This document shows positions 38,585 through 47,689 of a DNA stretch of 64,000 nt, piece after piece. Both the position numbers and the translations under genes were made by a program. The stretch is from a bacterium (GTDB lineage: Bacteria > Planctomycetota > JAFGQW01). Below the pieces are notes generated by a model that was not told where the DNA came from, searched no databases, and was given only the letters and a program-made list of their open reading frames with translations. Location of the stretch: the NCBI GenBank assembly GCA_030426805.1, contig JAUHXU010000004.1, positions 172,792 through 236,791 of the forward strand, written 5' to 3'. The first letter of the stretch is position 1. The number at the start of each line of letters is the position of its first letter.

Positions 38585-39357
38585 CGGCGCCCGCGATCGA
38601 ACTGGCCGACGTCGTGTTCGGCTACGGCTCGCAGCCCCTGTTCGCCGGCTTCGATCTGACGATCGACGCCGGCTCGTTCGTCGGCCTGCTCGGGCCGAAC
38701 GGCGCGGGCAAGACGACGCTCGTGCACCTGCTCTGCGGTGCACACGCGGCGGATGGCGGGCGGGTCGCGGTCGACGGTGCCGACCTCGCCACGACGCCGC
38801 GCGTCGAAGCCGCGCGGCGGCTCTCGCTCGTTCCGCAGTCGACCGCGTTCGGCTTTCCGTATCGGGGGCGCGAAGTCGTCGCGATGGGGCGCCACCCGCA
38901 CCAGGCCGGCGGCTTCGAGTCCGCCGCCGACCGCGACGCGATCGATCGCGCACTCGCGCTGACCGATACCGCCCGATTCGCCGACCGCTGGGTCGACACG
39001 CTCTCGGGCGGCGAGCGTCAACGACTCCTGTTCGCACGGGCGATCGCGCAAGACGCGGACGTGCTCGTGCTCGACGAACCGACGAGTCACCTCGACGTCG
39101 GGCACCGCGCGCACGTGCTGCGCTGGCTCGCCGCGCTCCGCGCCGAGCGGCCGCGGACTGTTCTGTTCGTGACGCACGACGTAAACTCGATCGCGCGGCA
39201 TGCCGATCGGCTCGTCGTCCTCGATGCGGGGCGCATCGTCGCCGACGGTCCACCGACCGACGTGCTGACGAACGACGTGCTGTGCCGTGTCTGGGGCGAC
39301 GCCGTGCGCCTCGTCCCGGATCCCGACGGCGGCCCGCCGCTCGTCCTGCCCGCCTGA
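38581..39357 (+). CDS. ABC importer ATPase, FecE/BtuD type
   Basis: A 258-residue ATPase. Walker A is GPNGAGKTT (43-51), the signature is LSGGERQRLLFARA, Walker B is VLVLDEPTSHLD and the H-loop is VLFVTHDVN. The order VPQSTAFGFPYRGREVVAMGRHPH is typical of the FecE/HmuV/BtuD group. It starts with a GTG overlapping the permease stop. The C-terminal LCRVWGDAVRLVPDPDGGPPLVLP is a usual ending in this family. It pairs with the permease just upstream. Confidence 0.94.
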   Translation: MTAPAIELADVVFGYGSQPLFAGFDLTIDAGSFVGLLGPNGAGKTTLVHLLCGAHAADGGRVAVDGADLATTPRVEAARRLSLVPQSTAFGFPYRGREVVAMGRHPHQAGGFESAADRDAIDRALALTDTARFADRWVDTLSGGERQRLLFARAIAQDADVLVLDEPTSHLDVGHRAHVLRWLAALRAERPRTVLFVTHDVNSIARHADRLVVLDAGRIVADGPPTDVLTNDVLCRVWGDAVRLVPDPDGGPPLVLPA

Positions 39358-39376
39358 CCCGACCGGAGGCCATCCC

Positions 39377-40423
39377 GTGCCGAACCCGACCGCCGATTTC
39401 CGGAGCGACACCGTCACCCGCCCGACCCCGGCGATGTACGACGCGATCGCGAACGCCGCACTCGGCGACGACGTGCTGGGCGACGATCCGACCGTCGAGG
39501 CGCTCGAGGCCTACGCCGCGGAGACGTTCGGCAAGCCGGCGGCGATGTTCACGCCGTCCGGGACGATGGCGAACCAGGCTGCGCTGATGGCGTGGCTGCG
39601 GCCCGGCGACGAGATCCTGTGCGAGGCGAAGTGCCACGTCTTCAACTACGAGGGCGGCGGGGCGGCGCGGTTGTCCGGCGCGCAGCCGCGGCCGATCGCG
39701 GGTCCGCGCGGGCAGATGCCGCTCGAGGCCCTCGCCGAGGCACTGGCGGGCGTACGCCCGGCGAACGAGCACCTGCCGCGCACGCGGATGATCGCGCTGG
39801 AGAACACGCACAACCTGCACGGCGGCGCGATCCTGCCGCTCGACTACATCCGTGCGGTGCGGGCGCTCGCCGACCGCGAGGAACTCATCGTCCACCTCGA
39901 CGGGGCGCGGCTCGCGAACGCGGTCGCCGCCACCGGAATCGCGTTTCGCGAGTGGGTCGCGCCGGTGCACTCGGTCAGCATCTGCCTGTCGAAGGGGTTG
40001 TGCGCGCCGGTCGGGTCGCTGCTGCTCGGCGACGATGCGTTCATCGCCGAGGCGCGCCGCGCACGAAAGGTGCTCGGTGGCGGCATGCGCCAGGCGGGCC
40101 TCCTCGCGGCGGCCGGCCGGATCGCGCTCGAATCGATGGTCGACCGGCTCGTCGACGACCACCGGCGCGCGCGCGACCTCGCGACCGGGATGGCGACCCT
40201 CGGCTACCTCGATGTCGACCCCGAGGCGGTCGAGACGAACATCCTGTCGGTCGGTGTGAGCGGCGTGGACGGTGGGGCGCCGGCGCTCGTCGCCGCGCTC
40301 GCGGAACGAGACATCCGTTGCATCGCGTTCGGCCCCGAGCGGATGCGGCTCGTCACGCACCGCGACGTCGACGACGACGACGTCGCCCGCGCGATCGACG
40401 CGTTCGTCGCTCTCGCCCCCTGA
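39377..40423 (+). CDS. Low-specificity L-threonine aldolase
   Basis: A 348-residue PLP enzyme that splits threonine or allo-threonine to glycine and acetaldehyde. The N-terminal DFRSDTVTRPTPAMYDAI and GDDVLGDDPTVEALE blocks are diagnostic. The PLP lysine is in VSICLSKGLCAPVGS, and the HLDGARLANA block holds the PLP-ring aspartate and arginine. The length fits the LtaE/GLY1 fold. A GTG start with GGAGG 8 bases upstream is chosen. It follows the importer ATPase by 19 bases and may share its mRNA. Confidence 0.93.
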   Translation: MPNPTADFRSDTVTRPTPAMYDAIANAALGDDVLGDDPTVEALEAYAAETFGKPAAMFTPSGTMANQAALMAWLRPGDEILCEAKCHVFNYEGGGAARLSGAQPRPIAGPRGQMPLEALAEALAGVRPANEHLPRTRMIALENTHNLHGGAILPLDYIRAVRALADREELIVHLDGARLANAVAATGIAFREWVAPVHSVSICLSKGLCAPVGSLLLGDDAFIAEARRARKVLGGGMRQAGLLAAAGRIALESMVDRLVDDHRRARDLATGMATLGYLDVDPEAVETNILSVGVSGVDGGAPALVAALAERDIRCIAFGPERMRLVTHRDVDDDDVARAIDAFVALAP

Positions 40424-40487
40424 GCCTTGACCCGCTCGGGCAAAACGCCCAGTGTTTCACCGTCCACTACCCGAGCAGAGGATCATC

Positions 40488-41825
40488 ATGGCTGGAGTGT
40501 TCAAGGCGTACGACATCCGGGGCACGTACCCGGACCAGATCGACGAGAAGCTCGCGCGCAAGATCGGCTACGCGGTCGCGAAGTTCCTCGACGCGAAGCA
40601 ACTCGTCGTCGGGCGTGACATGCGCGTGCACGGGCCGTCGATCGCGACCGCGGCGATGGAGGGCGTTCTGCTCGCCGGCTGCGACGTGCTCAACATCGAG
40701 CTGTCGTCGACGCCGATGTGCTACTACGCGATCGGCAGCCTGAAGGCCGACGGCGGCTTCAACGTCACCGCGTCGCACAACCCGGCCGAGTACACCGGCT
40801 TCAAGATCTGCCGCGAGGATGCGATTCCGCTGTCGGGCGCGACCGGCATCCAGGAGATCGAGACGATCGTCGAGCGCTTGCCGGACGAGCTGCCCGCGGC
40901 CGATCGGCTCGGCACGCTGCGCGTCGAGGACGTGCGCGGCGGCTACCTCGAGCACGTGCTGTCGTTCGCGAAGGACATCAAGCCGCTCAACGTCGTGATC
41001 GACGCGGCCAACGGGATGGCCGGGCACATGGTCCCCGACGTGCTCGACCACCTGCCGATCCAGGCCGAGCGGCTCTTCTTCGAGCTCGACGGGTCGTTCC
41101 CGAACCACGAGGCCGATCCGTTGAAGGTGAAGAACCTCGAGCAACTGATCGAGCGAGTGAAGGCGACCGGCGCCGATCTCGGGATCGCGTTCGACGGCGA
41201 TGCCGACCGCTGCATGTTCGTCGACGAGAAGGGGCAGCCGGTCGGCGCGGACATGGTCACGGCGCTGATCGCACCGGAGATCTTGAAGAAGCACCCCGGC
41301 GCCGCGATCGTCTTCGACCTCCGGTCGAGCCGGATCGTGCCGGAGGTGATCGCGAAGGCCGGCGGCAATCCGATCCGCGAGCGCGTCGGGCACTCGTTCA
41401 TCAAGGCGACGATGCGCCAGCATCAAGGCAAGTTCGGCGGCGAGCTGAGCGGCCACTTCTACTTCGCCGACAACTACCACTCCGACTCGGGCGTCATCGC
41501 GATGCTGATGGTCCTCGGCGTGCTGAGCGAACGCGGCCAGCCGATGAGTGAGCTGATCGCACCGCTGCTGACGACCGTCCGCAGCGGCGAGATGAACTTC
41601 CGCGTCGACAGCACCGAGGCGAAGATCGCCGCGATCGCGCAGACCTTCGAGGACGCCGAGATCGACTACAAGGACGGGATCACGGTGCAATACCTCGAGT
41701 GGTGGTGCAACGTGCGTCCGAGCAACACCGAACCGCTGTTGCGGCTGAATCTCGAGGCGGATACGCCCGACGCGTTCGATGCGGCGATGACCCGCGTGCG
41801 GGCGGTGCTCGGCGACCCGGTGTAG
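40488..41825 (+). CDS. Phosphomannomutase/phosphoglucomutase (alpha-D-phosphohexomutase)
   Basis: A 445-residue enzyme that interconverts hexose 1- and 6-phosphates for nucleotide-sugar and exopolysaccharide supply. The phosphoserine loop is TASHNPAEYTGFKI, the metal loop DGDADRCMFVDEKG, the sugar loop GGELSGHFYF and the phosphate loop RPSNTEPLLRLNLEA; all four family loops are intact. ATG 40488 with AGAGG 7 bases upstream is preferred to the open frame further up. It is the AlgC/ManB-type branch rather than GlmM, judging by the SGHFYFADNYHSDSG wording. It follows threonine aldolase by 64 bases. Confidence 0.94.
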   Translation: MAGVFKAYDIRGTYPDQIDEKLARKIGYAVAKFLDAKQLVVGRDMRVHGPSIATAAMEGVLLAGCDVLNIELSSTPMCYYAIGSLKADGGFNVTASHNPAEYTGFKICREDAIPLSGATGIQEIETIVERLPDELPAADRLGTLRVEDVRGGYLEHVLSFAKDIKPLNVVIDAANGMAGHMVPDVLDHLPIQAERLFFELDGSFPNHEADPLKVKNLEQLIERVKATGADLGIAFDGDADRCMFVDEKGQPVGADMVTALIAPEILKKHPGAAIVFDLRSSRIVPEVIAKAGGNPIRERVGHSFIKATMRQHQGKFGGELSGHFYFADNYHSDSGVIAMLMVLGVLSERGQPMSELIAPLLTTVRSGEMNFRVDSTEAKIAAIAQTFEDAEIDYKDGITVQYLEWWCNVRPSNTEPLLRLNLEADTPDAFDAAMTRVRAVLGDPV

Positions 41826-41839
41826 AGTGCCGGTGTAAG

Positions 41840-42619
41840 GTGAACGCCGCGCCGCTCTGCGTGCTGCTCACGGACTTTCCGCTCGCCGACCCGTACGTCG
41901 GCGCGATGAAGGGCGCGGTGCTCCGCGACGCACCCGACGCGCGCTTCGTCGATCTCGCGCACGGGCTCCCGCCGGGTGACGTCGCGTGGGCGTCGATCCA
42001 GCTCGCGGCACAGCGCGACGTCTTCCCGGACGATGCGGTTTTCCTCGCGGTCGTCGACCCCGGCGTCGGCACGGATCGCCGGATCCTCGCTGCCGCGTGC
42101 GGGCGGCAGCGGTTCGTCGGGCCCGACAACGGCCTGCTCGTCCCGGCGCTGCGCGAAGGGGCGTCGATCGTCGCGGTCGATGCGGCTGCGGTGCGGGTGC
42201 GCCACGGGGCCGAGACGTTCCACGGCCGCGACGTGATGGCGCCGGTCGCAGCCCGTCTCCTCCGGGGCGCCCCCCTCGACTCGGTCGGGGTGCCGATCGC
42301 CGACCCGGTCGCGCCCGCGCTGCCATCCGTCCGGATCGATGACGGCGCGGTCGACGGGGTCGTGTTGCACGTCGACGGCTACGGCAACTGCGTGACGAAC
42401 ATCGAGGTCGCGGCGCTCGACGACCCGGCGGCCTGGCGCGCAACGGTCCGCGGCACCGACCTCGGTCCGATCCGACGGTGCTACGGCGACGTCGACCCCG
42501 GCGAGCCGTTGGCGCTCGTCGGCAGCATCGGTCGCGTGGAGGTCTCGGTGCGCGACGGCGATGCCGCGCGGCGGCTCGGCGTCGCGCGCGGCGAGCCCGT
42601 GCGGGTGGTGCGATCGTGA
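41840..42619 (+). CDS. SAM hydrolase (S-adenosyl-L-methionine hydroxide adenosyltransferase family)
   Basis: A 259-residue member of the DUF62 family related to fluorinase and chlorinase. Motifs in order are TDFPLADPYVGAMKG (residues 11-25), VVDPGVGTDRR, GPDNGLL and FHGRDVMAPVAA, then a C-terminal beta domain with the GNCVTNI adenine-binding loop. Bacterial members of this set hydrolyse SAM to adenosine and methionine; a halogenase is unlikely but cannot be excluded by reading. GTG 41840 starts 14 bases after the phosphohexomutase, and larC overlaps its end (GTGA). metK is elsewhere in the window. Confidence 0.9.
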   Translation: MNAAPLCVLLTDFPLADPYVGAMKGAVLRDAPDARFVDLAHGLPPGDVAWASIQLAAQRDVFPDDAVFLAVVDPGVGTDRRILAAACGRQRFVGPDNGLLVPALREGASIVAVDAAAVRVRHGAETFHGRDVMAPVAARLLRGAPLDSVGVPIADPVAPALPSVRIDDGAVDGVVLHVDGYGNCVTNIEVAALDDPAAWRATVRGTDLGPIRRCYGDVDPGEPLALVGSIGRVEVSVRDGDAARRLGVARGEPVRVVRS

Positions 42620-43782
42620 GTGCGCTCTGGTTCGACTGCTTCTCCGGCGTCTCCGGCGACATGATCCTCGGGGCGTTGGTCGACCTCGGGCTCGACGTCG
42701 ACGCGTGGCGCGACGACCTTCGCTCGCTGCCGGTCCCGTTCGACATCGCGGTCGAATCCACGATGCGCGCCGGGATCGCCTGCAAGCACGTCCGCGTCCA
42801 CACCGACGAGGATGCGACCCACCGGACGCTCGCCGACGTCCGCGCGATCGTCGCCGCGTCGGCGTTCGCGGAGTCCGTTCGCGCCGACGCGATGCGGGTC
42901 TTCGAACGCCTCGCGGCCGCCGAGGCGCGGATTCACGGCACGACACCGGAGCGCGTCGCGTTCCACGAGGTCGGCGCCGTCGACGCGATCGTCGACGTCG
43001 TCGGCGCGGTCAGCGCGCTCGCGCGGATCGGTGCGGAGGACGTGTTCGTCTCGCCGATCAGCGTGGGGCGCCACCGAGCCGAGACCGCGCACGGCACGAT
43101 TCCGACGCCGGCCCCGGCGACGCTCGCGCTGCTCGACGGACTGCCCGTCGTCTGGACCGCGGTGCCGGCGGAACTCGCGACGCCGACGGGCGTTGCGTTG
43201 CTCGCGACGCTCGGGACGTTCGCGGCGCCGCCGGCCGGGCGGATCGGCGGCGTCGGCTACGGCGCCGGGTCGCGCGATCCCGACGACCGTCCGAATGCCC
43301 TGCGCGTCGTCCGCATCGAGCCGGCCTCCGATCGCGAGACGCCGTTGTGGCAACTCGACGCGAACATCGACGACATGAGCCCGGAGCACGTGGGCGCGAC
43401 CTTCGAGCCGCTACTCGCGGCCGGGGCGCTCGACGTGTGGACGACCGCGGTCACGATGAAGAAGGGGCGTCCAGGGCTGCGCCTGTCCGCGCTGTGCGAC
43501 GATGCGGCCCGCCCGGCGATCGTCGACGCGATCCTCCGCCGGACGACGACGTTCGGGGTGCGGGCGACGCGGGTCGAGCGGACGGCGCTCGAGCGGGAGA
43601 GCGTCTCCGTCGAGACCCGGTGGGGTGCGGTGCGGGTCAAGGTCGGCCGGCGCGGGGGCACCGTCTACCAGGTCGCCCCCGAGCACGACGACGTCGCGCG
43701 GGTGGCGGCCGCAGCCGGCGTGCCGCTCGTCGCGGTCGCGGACGCCGCGCGGGAGGCCTGGCGGGCGCTCGGAAACGCCTGA
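42616..43782 (+). CDS. larC: LarC, nickel-pincer cofactor synthesis enzyme
   Basis: A 388-residue protein that inserts nickel in the last step of nickel-pincer nucleotide synthesis, using CTP. The N-terminal half has WFDCFSGVSGDMILGALVDLG and the conserved VAFHEVGAVDAIVDVVGA block; the C-terminal half has ANIDDMSPEHVG and the VTMKKGRPGLRLSALCDD metal-site region. Both halves are in one frame here, unlike the programmed frameshift in Lactiplantibacillus. No larA, larB or larE is in the window, so the holoenzyme using the cofactor is not known. It is translationally coupled to the SAM hydrolase. Confidence 0.93.
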   Translation: MSALWFDCFSGVSGDMILGALVDLGLDVDAWRDDLRSLPVPFDIAVESTMRAGIACKHVRVHTDEDATHRTLADVRAIVAASAFAESVRADAMRVFERLAAAEARIHGTTPERVAFHEVGAVDAIVDVVGAVSALARIGAEDVFVSPISVGRHRAETAHGTIPTPAPATLALLDGLPVVWTAVPAELATPTGVALLATLGTFAAPPAGRIGGVGYGAGSRDPDDRPNALRVVRIEPASDRETPLWQLDANIDDMSPEHVGATFEPLLAAGALDVWTTAVTMKKGRPGLRLSALCDDAARPAIVDAILRRTTTFGVRATRVERTALERESVSVETRWGAVRVKVGRRGGTVYQVAPEHDDVARVAAAAGVPLVAVADAAREAWRALGNA

Positions 43783-43783
43783 T

Positions 43784-43824
43784 CCGGCCCCGCGAGCCCC
43801 ACATATGGGCGTCGCGGGGGCCGG
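43784..43824 (+). terminator. Long hairpin terminator after larC
   Basis: Beginning one base after the larC stop, CCGGCCCCGCGA pairs with TCGCGGGG-GCCGG across single-base bulges at 43811 and 43820, with an inner GCCC/GGGC stem and loop CACATAT. GGGGTTTTGGG follows a few bases later. It ends the importer-to-larC transcription unit. Confidence 0.65.
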
Positions 43825-44014
43825 AACCACGGGGTTTTGGGTGTCCGAACGCGGATCCGGCGATAGAATTGGCGGAGTGCGATGCGCGACCGCTCCGAGG
43901 GGAACCGGCCGATTCCGCGCATCACGGGCTCGCGAATGGGCCGGTCCGACGCGCCACGGGCGGTGCGGGATCGCCGGGCGGGCCGAAGTAGCCGAGTTGG
44001 ATGGGGAGGATCCG

Positions 44015-45241
44015 ATGCTCAGTCTTTCGAATGCAGCGCGCATGGTGGGGACCACCGCCGTCGCCGCGCTGCTGCTCAGCGCGCCGTGGACGCTTTCGGC
44101 GCAGACCGACGCCCCGACGAAGTATCCGTACGTCGGCGTCGTCAACAAGCAGGCCACCGAGTTGATGAGTGGCGGCGGCAAGAACTACGCCCGCGTCGGC
44201 AAGTCCGACAAGGGTGACCTCGTCGTCGTGCGCGGCGCGGGGGGCGCCAAGGGCGAGTGGCTGAACGTCCACTCCGCGAAGCCGTTCCTGGTCTACATCA
44301 CGACGAAACTCGTCGAGAAGCTCGACGACAACACGGGCCAGGTCACCGCACAACGGGTCTCGCTTCGCCCACGTCCGTCGCTGCAGCGCTTCCCGGTCGG
44401 CCAGGTGAAGATCGGCACGAAGCTCGCGATCACCGGCGAGAAGAACGGCTTCTACGAGGTGATCGCACCGCCGGAGACCGAAGTGTGGTTGCGAGCCGAT
44501 GCCGTGCGCGCGCTCGGCCCGGTGTCGAAGTACGCCAAGCGTCTCGAGGAGATCCGCACGGCTTCGCTCGCGAAGTACGACCCGAGTGCGTCGCGGGTCG
44601 CGGACTCGAAGAAGCCCGAGTCGGCGAAGGGGGCCGCGAAGACGCCCGCAGTCAAGGCGCCGATCGTCAAGGACGACACGGCGGCTGCCGCGGTGCCGGA
44701 GCCGGCGAAGCCGAAGGGCGTGCCGTCGACGACGACGCCGAGCAACCCCGGCGAGCCGACGCCGCTGATGCAGCGCTTCAACGCGGTGCAAGCGCGCTAC
44801 GACAACCCGAAGACGCGCGAGAGCCTGCCGGCGATGCAGACGGTCCTCGACGATCTGATCGCGCTCGAGAAGGAGAGTGCGCAGACCGACGATCTTCGTG
44901 CGCGGATTCGCGTGACGCAGTTGTCGGCGAAGGTGCGCGTCGCGATGATCGAGTTGCGCACCGCGATGGAGCAACGCAAGCGCCAGGACGCGGTTCGACC
45001 GGACTCCGGCGTCGTCACCTACAACGGTTGGCTCCGCAAGGAGTCGAAGTTGCTCCGCAACGGGACGCTCTTCAAGCTCGAAAAGGGCGGCGTCGTCCAG
45101 TGCTACCTGACGACGAAGAAGTACGACCTCGCGCGCTTCCTCGGCAAGCACGTGTCGATCTCCGGCGCGATCCAGCCGCGCCAGCGGATGCTCGAGAACG
45201 TCTACCTCGAGGTGCACCGCATGAAGGTGCTGTCGAAGTAA
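44015..45241 (+). CDS. Secreted protein with SH3-like repeats, unknown function
   Basis: A 408-residue exported protein. The signal peptide covers residues 1-32 (cleavage after LSA). Two bacterial SH3-like units follow at about 40-95 (VVNKQATELMSGGGKNYARVGKSDKGD) and 105-165 (VTAQRVSLRPRPSLQRFPVGQVKIGTKLAITGEKNGFYEVIAPPETEVWL). A long acidic/lysine-alanine linker (185-255), a coiled coil (265-330) and a small C-terminal beta domain (TYNGWLRKESKLLRNGTLFKLEKGG) complete it. SH3-type repeats bind peptidoglycan or ligands in many exported proteins. GGAGG lies 7 bases before the ATG. No operon partner; flanked by terminators. I do not recognise a named family. Confidence 0.85.
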   Translation: MLSLSNAARMVGTTAVAALLLSAPWTLSAQTDAPTKYPYVGVVNKQATELMSGGGKNYARVGKSDKGDLVVVRGAGGAKGEWLNVHSAKPFLVYITTKLVEKLDDNTGQVTAQRVSLRPRPSLQRFPVGQVKIGTKLAITGEKNGFYEVIAPPETEVWLRADAVRALGPVSKYAKRLEEIRTASLAKYDPSASRVADSKKPESAKGAAKTPAVKAPIVKDDTAAAAVPEPAKPKGVPSTTTPSNPGEPTPLMQRFNAVQARYDNPKTRESLPAMQTVLDDLIALEKESAQTDDLRARIRVTQLSAKVRVAMIELRTAMEQRKRQDAVRPDSGVVTYNGWLRKESKLLRNGTLFKLEKGGVVQCYLTTKKYDLARFLGKHVSISGAIQPRQRMLENVYLEVHRMKVLSK

Positions 45242-45267
45242 CGACAACGGCCGACAGGCTGTTTCGG

Positions 45268-45298
45268 CGCGGCCCGCGGCGACCCGTCGCGGGCCGCG
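45268..45298. terminator. Strong GC hairpin between convergent genes
   Basis: An 11-bp perfect stem, CGCGGCCCGCG (45268-45278) with CGCGGGCCGCG (45288-45298), and a 9-base loop lies between the SH3 protein (ends 45241, +) and tgt (ends 45315, -). TCTCGTTCG follows on the plus strand. It probably serves both directions. Confidence 0.6.
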
Positions 45299-45314
45299 TC
45301 TCGTTCGAAGGCGA

Positions 45315-46454
45315 TCAGTCCTTCGGCCGCGGACGAATCCCGGGCACCTTCGGCGGATAGGCCGCGACGACGCGGGCGCGCAACGCGTCGAACGTGCCGT
45401 CGTCGATCGCGTCGCGGATACGCTGCATCAGTCGCTGGAAGTAGTGCAGGTTGTGCAGCGTCAGCAGCGTGCCCATCAACGAGTCGCGCGTCTTGAAGAG
45501 GTGGTTCAGGTAGCCCAGCGAGTGGCGACGGCACGCCGGGCACGCACAGTTCGGATCGATCGGGTCACGCCGTTCGGCGAGGCGTGCGACCTTGACGTGC
45601 AGCACGCCGTCGTCGGTGTAGACGACGCCGTTTCGGCCGTGACGCGACGGGATGACGCAGTCGAACATGTCGACACCGGCGGCGACCGCCTCGACGAGAT
45701 CGCCGGGGGGGCCGACGCCCATCAGGTAGCGCGGGCGGTCCTCGCGAAGTTCCGGGACGTGCGTACGCAGCGTCTCGTACATCCGCTCGCGCCCCTCGCC
45801 GATCCCGAGCCCGCCGATCGCGTTGCCGTCGAACGGCATCGCATTCAACTCGCGCGCGGCGCGCGAGCGCAGCGCCGGGTCGACCCCGCCCTGGGTGATG
45901 CAGAAGCGGAGCTGGCCTTCGCGCGTCGGGACGCACGCGGCGCGTTCCGCCCATCGCAGCGTCCGCTCGAGCCCGGCGAGCGACTCGCCCGGCGTGTAGG
46001 GGTGCGGCGTGCACTCGTCGAGGAGCATCGCGATGTCGACACCCATACGCGCCTGCGCTTCGACGACCGACTCCGGTGTGAACACGTGCTCGCTGCCGTC
46101 CACGTGGCTCTTGAAGACGATGCCGTCATCGGTCACGCGCCGGTGATCCGCGAGCGACGTGATCTGGAACCCGCCGGAGTCCGTCAGGATCGCGCGTGGC
46201 CACGCCATGAACGCGTGCAGCCCGCCGAGCGCGTCGATGCGGTCGATGCCCGGGCGGACGTGCAGGTGATACGTGTTGCCGAGAATGACCGGTGCACCGG
46301 TGTCGATCACCATCTCGATCGGCACCGCGCGCATGAAGCCGTGCGTCGCGACCGGCATGAACACCGGCGTCGGAATCGCGGCGTGGGCGGTCGTCAGCAA
46401 GCCGCGACGAGCGGCGCTGTTTCGATCGTGTCCGAGGACGCGGAACGGGGTCAC
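45315..46454 (-). CDS. tgt: Queuine/preQ1 tRNA-ribosyltransferase
   Basis: A 379-residue enzyme that exchanges guanine-34 for preQ1 in GUN-anticodon tRNAs. The catalytic and substrate motifs are present: LTDSGGFQI (first Asp), GGLGIGEGRERM, DLVEAVAAGVDMFDCVIPSRHGRNG (second Asp region) and the zinc site CACPACRRHSLGYLNHLF. The GTG start at 46454 overlaps the stop of the SpoIID-domain gene (GTGA). No queC, queD or queE genes are here; queuosine supply must be encoded elsewhere. Confidence 0.97.
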   Translation of the reverse strand: MTPFRVLGHDRNSAARRGLLTTAHAAIPTPVFMPVATHGFMRAVPIEMVIDTGAPVILGNTYHLHVRPGIDRIDALGGLHAFMAWPRAILTDSGGFQITSLADHRRVTDDGIVFKSHVDGSEHVFTPESVVEAQARMGVDIAMLLDECTPHPYTPGESLAGLERTLRWAERAACVPTREGQLRFCITQGGVDPALRSRAARELNAMPFDGNAIGGLGIGEGRERMYETLRTHVPELREDRPRYLMGVGPPGDLVEAVAAGVDMFDCVIPSRHGRNGVVYTDDGVLHVKVARLAERRDPIDPNCACPACRRHSLGYLNHLFKTRDSLMGTLLTLHNLHYFQRLMQRIRDAIDDGTFDALRARVVAAYPPKVPGIRPRPKD

Positions 46455-47689
46455 GGCGTGGGCGTCTCCGCGCCCCAGGCGACCGTGACCGGAAGCGCGG
46501 GGTAATAGGTCTCGAGGATTCGGCGATAGTCGGCGCCGGTGCGGGCGAGGCCGGCGGCGCCGACCTGGCACATGCCGACGCCGTGCCCCCAGCCGTGCCC
46601 CTTGATCGCGAGGCCCTTGCGGTCGGGGGTCGGCTGCACGGTCAAGCGGGTGCTGAGCAGGCGCCGCGACCGATCGCGGCCGACGGCGCGGTTGATCGCG
46701 GTCCGGAAGCGGTCGCCGGAGAGCTTCGTCGTGCGCCGCCGATCGACGATGCCGAGCACGCGGGCTCGTCCCGAGTCGTCGGCCTCGAGGACGCGCACGG
46801 TGCGGACGATCCCGTCCACCTGGACGCCGACCGCTTCGAGCGCCCGCGTCACGTCGTCCAACCGGTAGCTGCGGACCCACGAGAAGCGGCGGGAATGACG
46901 GCACCATCCGCAGCGCGTGCCACGGATCGGGCTCGACGGATCGAAGTCGGGCGCCGCGTCCCGGGTCGCGCCGCCGCAGGTGCTGTGGAAGTACGCCTTC
47001 ACCGGATCGCTGCGCGTCCCGATGATCTCGCCGCGCGTCTCGTCGACCGCGCGAAGGATCGAGGCCGGGATCTCGGCGGCGGGGCGGAAGACCTGGTCGG
47101 CAACCGTGGGGGCGAGCGGCCGGTGGCGCGCACGCGCCGCGCGGGCGAGGGCGTAGGAGCGGGCCGCGACCGCTTGCGCCTTGAGTGCCTCGATCGGGAA
47201 CGCCGCGCCCATCTCGGAACCGACGACGCCCAGCAGGTAGGTCTCCAGGTCGAGCGTGGCGACCGCGCGCAACGCGCCGTCATCGGCCGCGAGGTCGAGC
47301 GTGCCCCAGACCGGGCGCGCGCCGTCGCGGATCGATGCGGCGCGCACGCGAACGCGGCCGGCGAGCGACGAATGGGCGGGGCCGTCGATCGCGATCCGGT
47401 CGCCGACCGCGCGGAACGACCAGCGCGCGTCACCGGTCGCGCGGCGCCACGTCGCGAACCCGTCCGCCCGCGGCGCTCGGTGCTCGAGCGACCACGGGCC
47501 GCGCAGAGAGAGCGTGAGGTCGCGGCCGGTGGAGTGCGCCACGCGCACGTCCGGCCCGCCGCGGCGGCCGAGTTCGATCGGTGCCGGAGCGGTCCCGCCG
47601 AGGTAGTAGCCCGCGCCGATCGCGACGGCGAACAGCGCTCCGGTGACGGCGACGCCCCAGCGCGAGGCCCAGGTGGGCGCGGCGTTCAA
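46451..47689 (-). CDS. SpoIID/LytB-domain protein, membrane-anchored
   Basis: A 412-residue protein with an N-terminal membrane anchor (12-31, VAVTGALFAVAIGAGYYLG) and a SpoIID/LytB domain over about 130-410, recognised by DLETYLLGVVGSEMGAAFPIEALKAQAVAARSYAL, YFHSTCGGATRDA and IKGHGWGHGVGMCQVGAAGLA. SpoIID proteins are lytic transglycosylases in spore formers; homologues in non-sporulating bacteria carry the SpoIID domain with unknown glycan targets. The start is TTG 47689, overlapping the ruvB stop (TTGA); no better start lies near the membrane helix. CGWC is a possible redox pair. Confidence 0.88.
   Translation of the reverse strand: MNAAPTWASRWGVAVTGALFAVAIGAGYYLGGTAPAPIELGRRGGPDVRVAHSTGRDLTLSLRGPWSLEHRAPRADGFATWRRATGDARWSFRAVGDRIAIDGPAHSSLAGRVRVRAASIRDGARPVWGTLDLAADDGALRAVATLDLETYLLGVVGSEMGAAFPIEALKAQAVAARSYALARAARARHRPLAPTVADQVFRPAAEIPASILRAVDETRGEIIGTRSDPVKAYFHSTCGGATRDAAPDFDPSSPIRGTRCGWCRHSRRFSWVRSYRLDDVTRALEAVGVQVDGIVRTVRVLEADDSGRARVLGIVDRRRTTKLSGDRFRTAINRAVGRDRSRRLLSTRLTVQPTPDRKGLAIKGHGWGHGVGMCQVGAAGLARTGADYRRILETYYPALPVTVAWGAETPTP

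Noticed and set aside
41840..42619. Fluorinase or chlorinase
   Set aside because: The protein belongs to the same superfamily, but nothing in the sequence marks a halide site, and SAM hydrolases are the common bacterial form.
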